Shown: positions 35,324 to 44,319 of the stretch, piece by piece | How the letters are laid out: each line of letters opens with the position of its first letter | How positions within the stretch are numbered: position 1 is the stretch's first letter | Origin: FEN-1073 sp963780865 | GTDB lineage: Bacteria > Chloroflexota > Anaerolineae > Anaerolineales > RBG-16-64-43 | Direction: 5' to 3' | NCBI GenBank assembly: GCA_963780865.1 | Contig: CAWADT010000016.1 | Coordinates: forward strand, 1 to 64,000 | Length of the DNA: 64,000 nt | Program-made: the position numbers and the translations under genes | The notes under the pieces: generated by a model | What the model was told of the DNA's origin: nothing | What the model saw: the letters and a program-made list of their open reading frames with translations, nothing else | The model's database searches: none

Positions 35324-36863
35324 TTAGAAATTTTGGCGCGGGCGATACTGCAACGCCTCAGCCAGATGCGCGGGCGTGATATTTTCAGCGGCCGAGAGAT
35401 CGCCGATCGTGCGCGCCACTTTCAGCACGCGGTGGAAAGCGCGGGCCGAGAGCTGCAGCTGCTGCATGGCCGCGCGCATCAGCGCGGAGCCGGCGTCGTC
35501 GAGGCGGCAGTAGCGGCGCACGTCGCCGGCGCGCATTTCCGCATTGCACGTGAGGCCGCTCCCGGCGAACCGCTCGCGGGCCCGCGCCCGGGCGGCTTCC
35601 ACGCGGGCGCGCACAGCCGATGAGCTTCGCCCGGCTGCGGATCCGCGAGTTTTGCGAACTCCACCCGCGGCACCTCGACGTGAATGTCGATCCGGTCGAG
35701 CATCGGGCCGGAAATGCGCTTTTGATAGCGGGTGACCAGGGCCGGGGCGCAGGTGCAGGCGCGCACGGAATCGCCGGCGTAGCCGCACGGGCACGGGTTC
35801 ATCGCCGCCACCAGCATGAAGTTGGCCGGGAAGGTGAGCGAGCCGTGGGCGCGGGAAATGGTCACCACTTTGTCTTCCAGCGGCTGGCGCAGCACCTCCA
35901 GCACGCGCGTCCCGAATTCCGGGAACTCGTCCAGGAACAGCACGCCGCGATGGGCCAGGCTGATCTCGCCCGGCCGCGGCCAGTTGCCCCCGCCCGCCAG
36001 CCCGGCGTGCGAAATGGTGTGATGCGGCGCGCGGAACGGGCGGCGGCGGATCAGCGGGACATCCGGCGGGAGCTGGTCCGCTACCGAATAGACGCGGGTG
36101 ATATCCAGCGCCTCTTCGAGGGATAGCCGGGGGAGAATGGACGGCAGCGCCCGCGCCAGCAAGCGTCTTCCCCGCGCCCGGCGGGCCGATGAGCAATACG
36201 TTGTGTCCGCCGGCGGCGGCCACTTCCAGCGCGCGCTTGGCGTGTTCCTGCCCGCGGATTTCTTCCAGCGCGGTAAAGATCGTTCGGCCGTTGTCTTCTC
36301 CCGGCGTTTCTTCGTCGCTCAGGCTCAGCGCCTGGGCGGGCGAGAGCGGGCTTTCGCCGGTGAGGTGCCGGACGAGCGCGACGACATGGTCCACCGGATA
36401 CACTTCCAAATCCGGGATCAGCGCCGCCTCGCGCGCATCGCAGGCCGGGACGAACACCCTCTTCAACCCCAGACGCCGCGCGAGCGCCGTCATCGGCAGC
36501 ACGCCGCGCACGTGGCGGACCGAACCGTCCAGCGAAAGTTCGCCGACCATCAAGGTCTGGTCCAACGCCGTCGCCGGGAATTTGGCCGGAAGCAACCAGC
36601 AACCCGACGGCGATCGGAAGATCGTAGGCCGGGCCTTCCTTGCGCAGATCGGCCGGCGCCAGGTTGACGGTAACGCGCCGGTACGGAAACGAGAGGCCGG
36701 CGTTCTTCACCGCGGCCTGAACGCGTTCGCGGCTTTCCTGCACGGCGGTATCCGGCAGGCCGACAATAACAAACGACGGCATGCCGTTGGATACGTCCAC
36801 TTCCGTTTGGACCACGGCGCCGTCGAGACCGATCACTGCACAGGATGAAACGCGAGCCAGCAT
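35324..36863 (-). pseudogene. comM: ComM/YifB Mg-chelatase-like ATPase, three frameshifts as assembled
   Basis: ComM-type AAA+ helicases help branch migration during natural transformation. All the family parts are present but in different frames: the N-terminal Lon-like domain (VIVGLPDTAVQESRERVQAA), then LMVGELSLDGSVRHVRG, Walker A LLIGPPGAGKT, RPFRAPHHTISHAGLAGGG, the Walker B region VLFLDEFPEF, AMNPCPCGYAGD, and the C-terminus ending PAHLAEALQYRPRQNF. Shifts lie near 36576 (a GGG run), 36161-36166 and 35629. Each can be repaired by one base, so sequence error is likelier than true decay. The intact product would be about 510 residues. Confidence 0.9.
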
Positions 36864-37043
36864 AGTCTCCCCCTTGGAGCGAAAGTTCAGCGGCAGTGTA
36901 GTCCGCGCCGGTAGTGCATGTCAAGCCGAACGCAAGCCGATTGTCTTCATTATAAATAAACAACCGTCCCGGACCGCTTGCAGCAAACGCCGAAGCTCCG
37001 GCGCCTTTCCAACGGAAGAAGACTATGCTTAAATGAAGGCGCC

Positions 37044-37469
37044 ATGGTACGCGTCACTTCCGCAATCTCCATCCCCGAAGGGGAACTTGAATTCGAATTC
37101 CTGCGCGCATCCGGGCCGGGCGGCCAGAACGTGAACAAGGTCGCTACGGCGGTGCAGCTGCGGTTCGATGTTTTCCGCTCCCCGTCGCTGCCGGAGGACG
37201 TCCGCCGGAGGTTAATCCGGCTGGCGGGCAAGCGGATATCGAAAGACGGGATCCTCCTGCTCCAGGGACGGCGCTTCCGCACGCAGGAACAAAATCGCGC
37301 CGATACGGTCGAGCGGCTGCGTGAGCTGATCGCCCGCGCCGCGGTCGCGCCCAAACGGCGGACGCCGACCCGTCCGACCAAAGGCTCCCGGGAACGCCGT
37401 TTGCAAAGCAAGCGCCGCATCGCCGAACGAAAAACCTCGCGCCGCAAAGGGCAACCGGGAGAAGACTAG
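37044..37469 (+). CDS. arfB: Peptidyl-tRNA hydrolase ArfB / RF-1 domain protein
   Basis: Releases peptides from stalled ribosomes independently of a stop codon. The catalytic GGQ is in FEFLRASGPGGQNVNKVATA (about residues 20-39), and the C-terminus is a long basic tail (KGSRERRLQSKRRIAERKTS) that enters the mRNA channel. The 141-residue length is normal. The ATG at 37044 is preceded by AAGG; an upstream in-frame codon at 36978 extends the N-terminus without homology. Confidence 0.93.
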   Translation: MVRVTSAISIPEGELEFEFLRASGPGGQNVNKVATAVQLRFDVFRSPSLPEDVRRRLIRLAGKRISKDGILLLQGRRFRTQEQNRADTVERLRELIARAAVAPKRRTPTRPTKGSRERRLQSKRRIAERKTSRRKGQPGED

Positions 37470-37674
37470 CATTTTAGGGACACTCTCCCAAACCGGAAAT
37501 TGAATGCCGCGCATCATGGCACCCTCTCCCGCCGCATGCTGATTGCCCGCGAGGACGGAATAGCAAATATTCTCATTCCTACATAGTCTCCGGGAAGGTG
37601 CGGTTGTTTTCACTTCATTTTCCGCGTGACCGGGTAAGCGCAAAGTCTGAGGGTTGAGGTTTATAATATCCCGC

Positions 37675-38019
37675 ATGTCCGACTATGAAGCGTTTAACTC
37701 TTTTCCGGGCGCCGTTATCCTGTGCACCCCGGATGGAATAATTCAATATATGAACTCTACGGCTGAAGCGGACCTGGCCGAGCATGGAGGCCGGGCGCTG
37801 ATCGGATCCAACGTTCTGGATTGCCATCCTGCTCCGGCGCGGGAAAAACTCGAGGCTTTGATGAGGGACCGGCAATCGAACACCTATACGTCCGAGAAGA
37901 ATGGGAAGAAGAAGCTTGTCTACCAGTTCCCCCTCTATCGCGACGGCATATATTCCGCCTACGGGGAAATCTCGTTTGAAATCCCCTTTGTGATCCCCAA
38001 TTTTATCCGGACCAATTAG
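37675..38019 (+). CDS. PAS-domain protein (small)
   Basis: A 114-residue protein consisting of one PAS-like fold: GAVILCTPDGIIQYMNSTAE at the start, GRALIGSNVLDCHPAPARE, and LVYQFPLYRDGIYSAYGEIS. The CHPAPAREKLEAL segment is like the PAS domains seen in DUF438-type sensors. There is no output domain, so it may act by protein contact. TATAAT at 37662-37667 lies only 7 bases before the ATG and no ribosome site is seen, so a leaderless transcript is possible; a TTG at 37654 is the alternative. Confidence 0.72.
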   Translation: MSDYEAFNSFPGAVILCTPDGIIQYMNSTAEADLAEHGGRALIGSNVLDCHPAPAREKLEALMRDRQSNTYTSEKNGKKKLVYQFPLYRDGIYSAYGEISFEIPFVIPNFIRTN

Positions 38020-38119
38020 CCCCTTTCCATTGGATTTGCGCGGATTTCCCTGCGCCATCGCAATCCCAAGCAACCAAACCCTCTGCAATCCAGGGCGGCA
38101 TCGCTTCCGGGGAAGAACC

Positions 38120-38264
38120 AATGAATGACCGCGCGGTAAGCCGCGCAGTATCCATGGGCGCAACCCCCAAGAACTGCGCAGCAAGCCCCGCACTCTTCGA
38201 TTAATATAGAGGAGTGCGGGGCAAATTGCGGGGTATTCATCATCCCGCGAGAGTGGGATAAATT
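38120..38264 (+). repeat. Dispersed repeat, family E, copy 1
   Basis: Starts AATGAATGACCGCGCGGTAA and ends CATCCCGCGAGAGTGGGATA, with an inner hairpin around AGTGCGGGGCAA. A second copy in the same orientation is at 43980-44164, so the pair brackets the radical SAM cassette. Confidence 0.75.
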
Positions 38265-38367
38265 GAATCCTTCGGAACCTGCCGCACGTATATAGAAAGG
38301 AGGGAGCGGGACGGTTGCCTCCTCCCTTCCCTCGTGCTACACTTTGCCCAACGAGAGGTTGCCATGA

Positions 38368-38730
38368 ATGCTTTGCGAAGTCATCGGTTACATTGCCGCC
38401 GCCATCCTGATCTTCTTCGGGGTGCTGTTTATCTGGGCCGCCTTCGGGGCGCAATCGCATCCCGAATATATTTGCGTCGGCGTGATCAGCGCGGCCATCG
38501 GATTCGGCCTGATCTTGCTCGCCTCGTGGAAACCGGGCGCCCCCAAACCAGCCGACAACGTCACGCTGAACATCGATCTGCCCGCCAACGTGAACCTGGA
38601 TTCGCTGAAATGCAAATCCTGCGGCGGGGCGCTGACGACCGACAACATCAAGATGGTCGCCGGAGCGCCGGTGGTCACCTGCCCATACTGCCATACCACC
38701 TACCAACTGACCGAAGAACCCAAGTGGTGA
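38368..38730 (+). CDS. Small membrane protein with zinc ribbon
   Basis: A 120-residue protein with two membrane helices (IGYIAAAILIFFGVLFIWAA and ICVGVISAAIGFGLILLA), then a short linker and a zinc ribbon: CKSCGG and CPYCHTTY about 28 residues apart. The ribbon is on the C-terminal side. AGAGGTTGCC precedes the start. It lies 58 bases before the protein with the Cys-Ala tail and probably shares its transcript. The function is unknown; it could be a scaffold or redox partner at the membrane. Confidence 0.78.
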   Translation: MLCEVIGYIAAAILIFFGVLFIWAAFGAQSHPEYICVGVISAAIGFGLILLASWKPGAPKPADNVTLNIDLPANVNLDSLKCKSCGGALTTDNIKMVAGAPVVTCPYCHTTYQLTEEPKW

Positions 38731-38788
38731 CGGACCGACCGGTCGACCCCCGGCCTCCGAACCCGGAATCCGCACCGGAGCGCAGCGT

Positions 38789-40486
38789 ATGAAAAACAAA
38801 TTCCTCTTCTCCGCCGTCCTACTGTTTGTGCTGCTGGCATTTCCGATCCGCGCCGCGGCCGCGTCCTATTCGTTCGCCCTCCCTCAGGAAGACGTACAAG
38901 CGTATTGGAACGCCGACGGAACCCTTTCGATCGACTACACGTTCGCGTTTCAAAACGATCCCGGCGCGAGCCCGATCGACTACGTGGACGTGGGCATTCC
39001 CAATTCCAATTACGATATCTCCAAGGTCACCGCCGACGTCGACGGCTGGCCGATCACCGACATTCAAACCTCGCAGTACGTCTCGGTCGGGGTCGCGCTT
39101 GGATTGGGAGCCCGGGCTATCCCGCCCGGCACCTTAGGCACCGTCCACGCCCACATCGACCGGGTGAGCAGGGTCCTTTATCCGGACAGCAGCGATTCCA
39201 AATATGCCAGCGCGGATTTCTCCCCCACCTGGTTCGATTCCTCCCTTGTGCACGGATCGACGAACCTGAGCGTGACCTTCCATCTGCCCCCGGGAGTCGG
39301 ACCCAACGACCCGCGCTATCATAGCAATCCGCAAAATTGGCCCAACGCGAATGCGCCCGCCACGGCGCTGGACAGCAATGGATTAGTGACCTATACCTGG
39401 CAAAGCGCCGACGCCAATGGGTCTACCCAATACACCTTCGGCGCCTCCTTCCCGGCGAGCGTCGTGCCGGCATCCGCGATCGTCACTCAAACCATCTTCG
39501 ATCAACTCTCCGCGGTTTTGGCGCCGATCCTGGCGGCCGCCGCCCCCTGCCTGTGCGTGTTGGGTTTCTTCTTTTTCATCATTCTCCTGGGCGTGCTCGG
39601 CGCCTGGCAACAGAACCAGCGCAAGAAGGCTTACCTTCCGCCGACGATCGCGATCGAGGGGCACGGCATCAAACGCGGCCTGACCGCCGTCGAAGCGGCG
39701 CTGCTGGCGGAACAACCGCTGGACAGGGTGATGACGATGATCCTCTTCGGCCTGGTGAAGAAAAACGCGGCGACCGTCACCTCCAGCGATCCGCTCCAAC
39801 TGAAGATTTCCGATCCCCTGCCTGCGGGGCTCTATCCGTACGAGACGGATTTCCTGGCCGCCTTCAAACCGAATGCCGCGGGTGTTCCAGCCTCGAACCA
39901 ACTCGCCCTCCAGCGCAAAGGTTTGCAGGATATGACCATCAACATGCTCAAAAGCCTGCAGGAAAAGATGAAGGGGTTCTCCCGCAAGGAGACGCTGGAT
40001 TATTACAAGACGATCACCGAAAATGCCTGGCAACAGGTGGCCGCGGCGGGAACGCCGGAAGTGAAAGCCCAGGCCCTGGACGACAACCTCGAATGGACGA
40101 TGACCGACCGCGACTTCGAAACCCGCTCGCAGACCGTCTTCGGCGGCGGACCGGTGTTCGTCCCGATTTGGTGGGGGCGCTACAACCCGACCTTCGGCGG
40201 CGGAACGGCCGCGCCGATGCCGTCCCTCGGCGGGCACGGCGGCGCGATCTCGCTGCCGCATCTGCCCGGCGCGGACTTTGCCGGTTCGATCGTCGGCGGA
40301 GTGCAATCGTTCTCGAAAAACGTGATCGGCGATCTGACCGGATTTACCAGCAACATTACAAACAAAACCAATCCCATCCCGGTCGCCACTTCCTCCGGCG
40401 GCGGATGGCACGGCGGCGGTGGCGGCTGCGCTTGCGCGTGCGCGTGCGCCGGTTGCGCCTGCGCCTGCGCGGGAGGCGGACGGTAG
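38789..40486 (+). CDS. DUF2207-like membrane protein with C-terminal Cys-Ala repeat tail
   Basis: A 565-residue protein. A signal peptide (FLFSAVLLFVLLAFPIRAAA) leads an outer beta-rich domain (about 25-225: YSFALPQEDVQAYWNADGTL and VTFHLPPGVGP). One membrane segment follows (CLCVLGFFFFIILLGVLGAW, about 255-275), then a cytoplasmic helical domain (about 280-460), then a Gly-rich stretch. The tail is CACACACAGCACACAGGGR, seven cysteines alternating with Ala or Gly. It is directly followed by a radical SAM/SPASM protein 4 bases after its stop. Inference: the tail, on the cytoplasmic side, is the substrate of that enzyme. The match to DUF2207 is general, not firm. Confidence 0.8.
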   Translation: MKNKFLFSAVLLFVLLAFPIRAAAASYSFALPQEDVQAYWNADGTLSIDYTFAFQNDPGASPIDYVDVGIPNSNYDISKVTADVDGWPITDIQTSQYVSVGVALGLGARAIPPGTLGTVHAHIDRVSRVLYPDSSDSKYASADFSPTWFDSSLVHGSTNLSVTFHLPPGVGPNDPRYHSNPQNWPNANAPATALDSNGLVTYTWQSADANGSTQYTFGASFPASVVPASAIVTQTIFDQLSAVLAPILAAAAPCLCVLGFFFFIILLGVLGAWQQNQRKKAYLPPTIAIEGHGIKRGLTAVEAALLAEQPLDRVMTMILFGLVKKNAATVTSSDPLQLKISDPLPAGLYPYETDFLAAFKPNAAGVPASNQLALQRKGLQDMTINMLKSLQEKMKGFSRKETLDYYKTITENAWQQVAAAGTPEVKAQALDDNLEWTMTDRDFETRSQTVFGGGPVFVPIWWGRYNPTFGGGTAAPMPSLGGHGGAISLPHLPGADFAGSIVGGVQSFSKNVIGDLTGFTSNITNKTNPIPVATSSGGGWHGGGGGCACACACAGCACACAGGGR

Positions 40487-40490
40487 CGCC

Positions 40491-41808
40491 ATGCTCCGCG
40501 AGCGTTTCTTCCGCGCCCGGATCAAACCGCCCGCCCCGGGGTTGTATCATTTCCGCCGCGAGGCCGGCGGCGGATTCTCGCGCGTCCACCTGCGGGTGGA
40601 CCCGGACGGCCACGGAACACTGGTGGTCGACGCCGCGCGGATCCTGCACCTCAATCCCACCGCGGCACAAATGGCCTACCTGGCCTTGGAAGGAATCCCG
40701 TCCGACGCAGCCGCCCGCTCGATCGCCGGCGAATACCGAGATTCGCGGGCGCAGGCCCGAGGCGGATTTCCTCGGCATCGCGGCCCAGGTGGATGCGCTC
40801 ACCCGCCCCGACGGGCCCTGCCCGGTTTGCGACCTCGAATTGGACATCCGCGCGCCCTTCAGCCACACCCCCTCGGCGCCGTACCGAATGGACCTGGCGC
40901 TTACCTATCGCTGCCAGAACGATTGCGCCCACTGCTATAACGCGCGGCCGCGATCGTTCCCCGAGCAGCCCGCCGCGGTCTGGAAACGGATGATCGACCG
41001 CTTATGGGATCTCGGCATCCCGCACATCGTGTTTACCGGCGGCGAACCGACCCTGCGGGGCGACCTGCCCGAGCTGGTAGCCTACGCCGAACGAAAAGGG
41101 CAGATCACCGGCCTCAACACGAACGGACGCCGGTTGCAAGACCGGACGTTCCTGCAATCCCTGGTGGACGCGGGTCTGGACCACGTGCAGATCACGCTCG
41201 AGAGCCACGAGGAAGCCCTCCACGATTCGATCGTCGGCGCGCACGGCGCCTGGCGGCAGACGGTGGACGGGGTGCGCAACGCGCTTGACACCCGCCTCTA
41301 CGTGATGACCAACACCACGCTTTTGCGAAGCAACACCCCTGCGCTTGAGGAAACTCTCGAATTTCTGGCCGCTACCGGCGTGCCGACCGTGGGGCTGAAC
41401 GCGCTGATTTATTCGGGCCGGGGCGCGACGGTGGGCACCGGGCTTTCCGAAGGGGAATTGCATCCGCTGCTCGAGCTCGCGCGGGAGAAGACCGCCCGAA
41501 ACAAACAAAAGCTCATCTGGTATACGCCGACGGAATATTGCCACTTCGATCCGGTCCAGCAGGAATTGGGAGTGAAGGGCTGCACCGCGGCGATGTACAA
41601 CATGTGCGTCGAACCCGACGGCGGCGTAATCCCGTGCCAATCCTATTACCAACCGCTGGGCAACCTGCTCGCGGAGGAATGGAACAGCATTTGGAACAGC
41701 GACCTGGCGGTTTCGCTTCGCGAGCGCCGGCACGCCGCGGAGAAGTGCCGGGAGTGCGCGCTCTTCGCGGAATGCGGCGGGGGATGCCCGCTGGCTCCGC
41801 GCGGCTGA
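40491..41808 (+). CDS. Radical SAM/SPASM protein with PqqD-like N-terminal domain, frameshifted as assembled
   Basis: The N-terminal part (about 30-105) is PqqD-like, with VDAARILHLNPTAAQMAYLA, and would bind a peptide substrate. The radical SAM core follows: cluster motif CQNDCAHCY, SAM-binding FTGGEPTLRGDLPEL. The SPASM domain is complete: GCTAAMYNMCVEPDGGVIPC and CRECALFAECGGGCPLA. One extra C in the run at 40756-40758 shifts the frame between the two parts; removing it restores QAEADFLGIAAQVDAL, matching its paralogue. SPASM enzymes typically crosslink or modify Cys residues in peptides. The ATG at 40491 lies 4 bases after the stop of the tail-bearing protein. Confidence 0.88.
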
Positions 41809-41883
41809 CCGCCCGCCTTTCTAACAAAGAATTTTCGGTTTGCCGCAGAATAGGAAATCGTAGACCATTGCAGGGAGGTAGGC

Positions 41884-43038
41884 ATGGCAGCCTTGATTAA
41901 ATCCTTACGCGATCGATTGCAACCCGTCGCCGCGCTTCCGGCCGGGGTGCATCACTATCAATCCAAACCCTCTTCGCCCTCGCCCTTCCGCCTTCATCTG
42001 CGGCTGGAAACCGACGGCAGCGGCATTCTGATCGTGAACGCGTCAACCATCCTCCATCTAAACCAGACGGCCGCCGAGTACGCCTACCAATGGGTGAAGG
42101 ATTTCCCGCCCGACGATGCCGCCAAAGCAATCGCCGCGCGGTACCGCGTCAGCCGCAAGCAGGCCCGGCAGGATTACCAGGATTTCATCCAAAGGGTGGA
42201 GACTATGCTTAATACACCGGACCTGGATCCGGTGATGTATCTGGATTTCGCCCGCGAGGAACCCTACTCCAAGGAACTCTCGGCGCCCTACCGGCTGGAT
42301 TGCGCGCTCACCTACCGATTGCCCGAGGGGGAAAACGTTCATTATGCCCCGATCGAACGGGTCAAGAGCGAACTTTCCACCGAGGAATGGAAGACCATCC
42401 TCTCCAAGGCCTGGGAGGCCGGGATCCCGCACGCGGTCTTCACCGGCGGGGAACCAACACTGCGCGAGGATCTGCCCGCGCTTGTGGCGCACACGCAAGC
42501 CATCGGGCAGGTCTGCGGTTTGCTCAGCGGCAGCCTGCGCCTCGCTTCGGCCGACTACCTCAAGACCATCCTCGACAGCGGGCTGGACCACCTGATGTTC
42601 CTCTTGCAGCCGGACCGGGAGGAATCCTGGACGGCGCTCGGCAACGCCATGGCCTCCGATCTGTCCACCACCGCCCACCTTACCCTCAACCGCGCCCTGG
42701 CCCCGCGCGCCGGATCGATCCTCGAGCGGCTCGCCAAGCTGGATGTGCGCTGGCTCTCCCTGAGCGCGTCAGACCCCGAAGGCGCGCAAGCCCTGACGGT
42801 CCTGCGCAACCGGGCGGCCGAGCTCGGGCTTTCGCTGCAATGGGACCTGCCCGTTCCGTACTCCCCGGCCAATCCCATTTCGCAGGAGATCGGCACGCCT
42901 TCGGCGGGAGCGGGCAAGGCCTGGCTGTACGTCGAACCCGACGGCGATGTCCTCCCCGAGCAGGGAGTCAACCGGGTGCTGGGCAACTTCCTGCGCGATC
43001 CCTGGGCTCAGATCTGGGCCGCCGCCCGGTCGAAGTGA
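41884..43038 (+). CDS. Degenerate radical SAM/SPASM paralogue with PqqD-like domain
   Basis: A 384-residue paralogue of the preceding protein, with the same domain order. The PqqD-like part is intact (VNASTILHLNQTAAEYAYQW), and the SAM-binding FTGGEPTLREDLPAL remains. The cluster cysteines are gone: at the CxxxCxxC position it reads LTYRLPEGENVHYAPIE. The SPASM cysteines are also missing (LYVEPDGDVLPEQGVNRVL). It is therefore probably unable to bind 4Fe-4S and may act as a substrate-binding or regulatory partner. The frame is intact and a strong GGGAGGTAGGC precedes the ATG, which argues against a pseudogene. Confidence 0.85.
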   Translation: MAALIKSLRDRLQPVAALPAGVHHYQSKPSSPSPFRLHLRLETDGSGILIVNASTILHLNQTAAEYAYQWVKDFPPDDAAKAIAARYRVSRKQARQDYQDFIQRVETMLNTPDLDPVMYLDFAREEPYSKELSAPYRLDCALTYRLPEGENVHYAPIERVKSELSTEEWKTILSKAWEAGIPHAVFTGGEPTLREDLPALVAHTQAIGQVCGLLSGSLRLASADYLKTILDSGLDHLMFLLQPDREESWTALGNAMASDLSTTAHLTLNRALAPRAGSILERLAKLDVRWLSLSASDPEGAQALTVLRNRAAELGLSLQWDLPVPYSPANPISQEIGTPSAGAGKAWLYVEPDGDVLPEQGVNRVLGNFLRDPWAQIWAAARSK

Positions 43039-43185
43039 ATTAGCGTTCGGCCGGCCGCGTGATGCCGCGGAGCAATCTCCGGGTTCGCGCGCCGCAAGCG
43101 GCAGGGTATTCTTCATCCCGCAAGAACCGAAAAAGCTCCGGCCGCAACCGCAGGACTCAGCTTGTGCCCCGATAAAAATCCATCC

Positions 43186-43950
43186 ATGCCCCTCTCGATC
43201 GAAGAATGGCACAATCGATTTTGCCAACAAGCCCGCTGGACCGAATCCCTGCGGGCGCATTTTTTTTCACGGATGGATTTGGGCCGCCTCGATCGAATTC
43301 TCGAGGTGGGCTGCGGGACGGGCGCGCTAAGCGCTGCCCTCGCCCGGGACCACCCGGCGGCGAAGGTGAGCGGAGTGGATCTGGATATTCGGCGGCTGGA
43401 GTTCGCCCGGTCGCACGATCCCGCGTGCGCGTATGCCGCCGGCGACGCCCGACGGCTTCCCTTTCCCGCCCGCGCGTTCGACGCGGTTCTTTGCCATTTC
43501 CTGCTGCTGTGGATTCCATCGCCCGCGGCGGCCGTGCGCGAAATGGCGCGGGTGGTGCGCCCGGGAGGCTGGGTGATCGCGCTGGCCGAGCCGGATCATA
43601 CCGCTCGGATCGATTTTCCCCTGCCGCTGGAGAGGCTGGGCGGATTGCAAACCGACGCGCTCCGCCGGCAGGGAGCCGACCCCACACTAGGCCGCCGACT
43701 GGCGGAATTATTCGCCAATTCCGGATTGAGCGTCGAGGAAACAGGCATCCTGGGAGCACAGGTTATTCCCGCGGAACCGAGCGGCGGGGATTCTGAGCTT
43801 GAATGGAGGATCCTAAAGGAGGATATCGGCCCCCGGGTTTCGGAATCCGAATGGGAGACTTTCCGCAAAGCCAATTCCGTTTCGCGTGAGCGCGGTGCAC
43901 GCGTGTTGTTTGTTCCCACTTTTTATTGTTTTGGCCGGCGAAGGGATTAG
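43186..43950 (+). CDS. Class I SAM-dependent methyltransferase
   Basis: A 254-residue protein. Motif I is ILEVGCGTGALSAALA (about residue 38), the acidic residue binding the ribose is in VSGVDLDIRRLE, motif III/IV region GDARRLPFPARAFDAVLCHF, and MARVVRPGGWVIALAEPD follows. It is UbiE/methylase-11-like; the substrate is unknown. The ATG at 43186 is preferred over a TTG at 43162. A repeat fragment lies between it and the radical SAM paralogue, so membership of that gene group is uncertain. Confidence 0.9.
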   Translation: MPLSIEEWHNRFCQQARWTESLRAHFFSRMDLGRLDRILEVGCGTGALSAALARDHPAAKVSGVDLDIRRLEFARSHDPACAYAAGDARRLPFPARAFDAVLCHFLLLWIPSPAAAVREMARVVRPGGWVIALAEPDHTARIDFPLPLERLGGLQTDALRRQGADPTLGRRLAELFANSGLSVEETGILGAQVIPAEPSGGDSELEWRILKEDIGPRVSESEWETFRKANSVSRERGARVLFVPTFYCFGRRRD

Positions 43951-43979
43951 GCTCAGGCCGAGTCTTCCATCCGGGGAAA

Positions 43980-44164
43980 AATGAATGACCGCGCGGCAAG
44001 CCGCGCGGTATCGAGGCACGCAACCCCCAAGAACTGCGGGGCAAGCCCCGCATTCTTCAAGTAATAAAGAGGAGTGCGGGGCAAGCCCCGCATTCTTCAA
44101 GTAATAAAGAGGAGTGCGGGGCAAGCTGCAGGGTATTCATCATCCCGCGAAAGCGGGATAAATT
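43980..44164 (+). repeat. Dispersed repeat, family E, copy 2, with internal duplication
   Basis: Same orientation as the copy at 38120-38264. It carries an internal tandem duplication: a 40-base unit containing GCAAGCCCCGCATTCTTCAA and GTAATAAAGAGGAGTGCGGG occurs twice at about 44040-44120. The 470 bases from 44165 to the SIMPL terminator contain no gene. Confidence 0.75.
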
Positions 44165-44319
44165 ACCAACGTCAAAGGCAGTGGCTATGGATGGCAGCGC
44201 TTGGAAGAAGCGCTCCTTCCGATTCTAGGTGTGAAAAACACCCTCGTTGCAGGTTGGTCCGCCTTCTCCTACCTTTTGGCTTCCTCCCGGATGGATTCCA
44301 TCCCATCCAACCCCTCCCA

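Noticed and set aside
37497..37650. Regulatory element between arfB and the PAS gene
   Set aside because: No hairpin, terminator or known motif; only a short AT-containing stretch was seen.
39337..40490. N-terminal part of a plus-strand frame ahead of the radical SAM core
   Set aside because: This part is out of frame with the tail-bearing protein and has no domain. Only from about 40760 does the frame become the genuine radical SAM protein.
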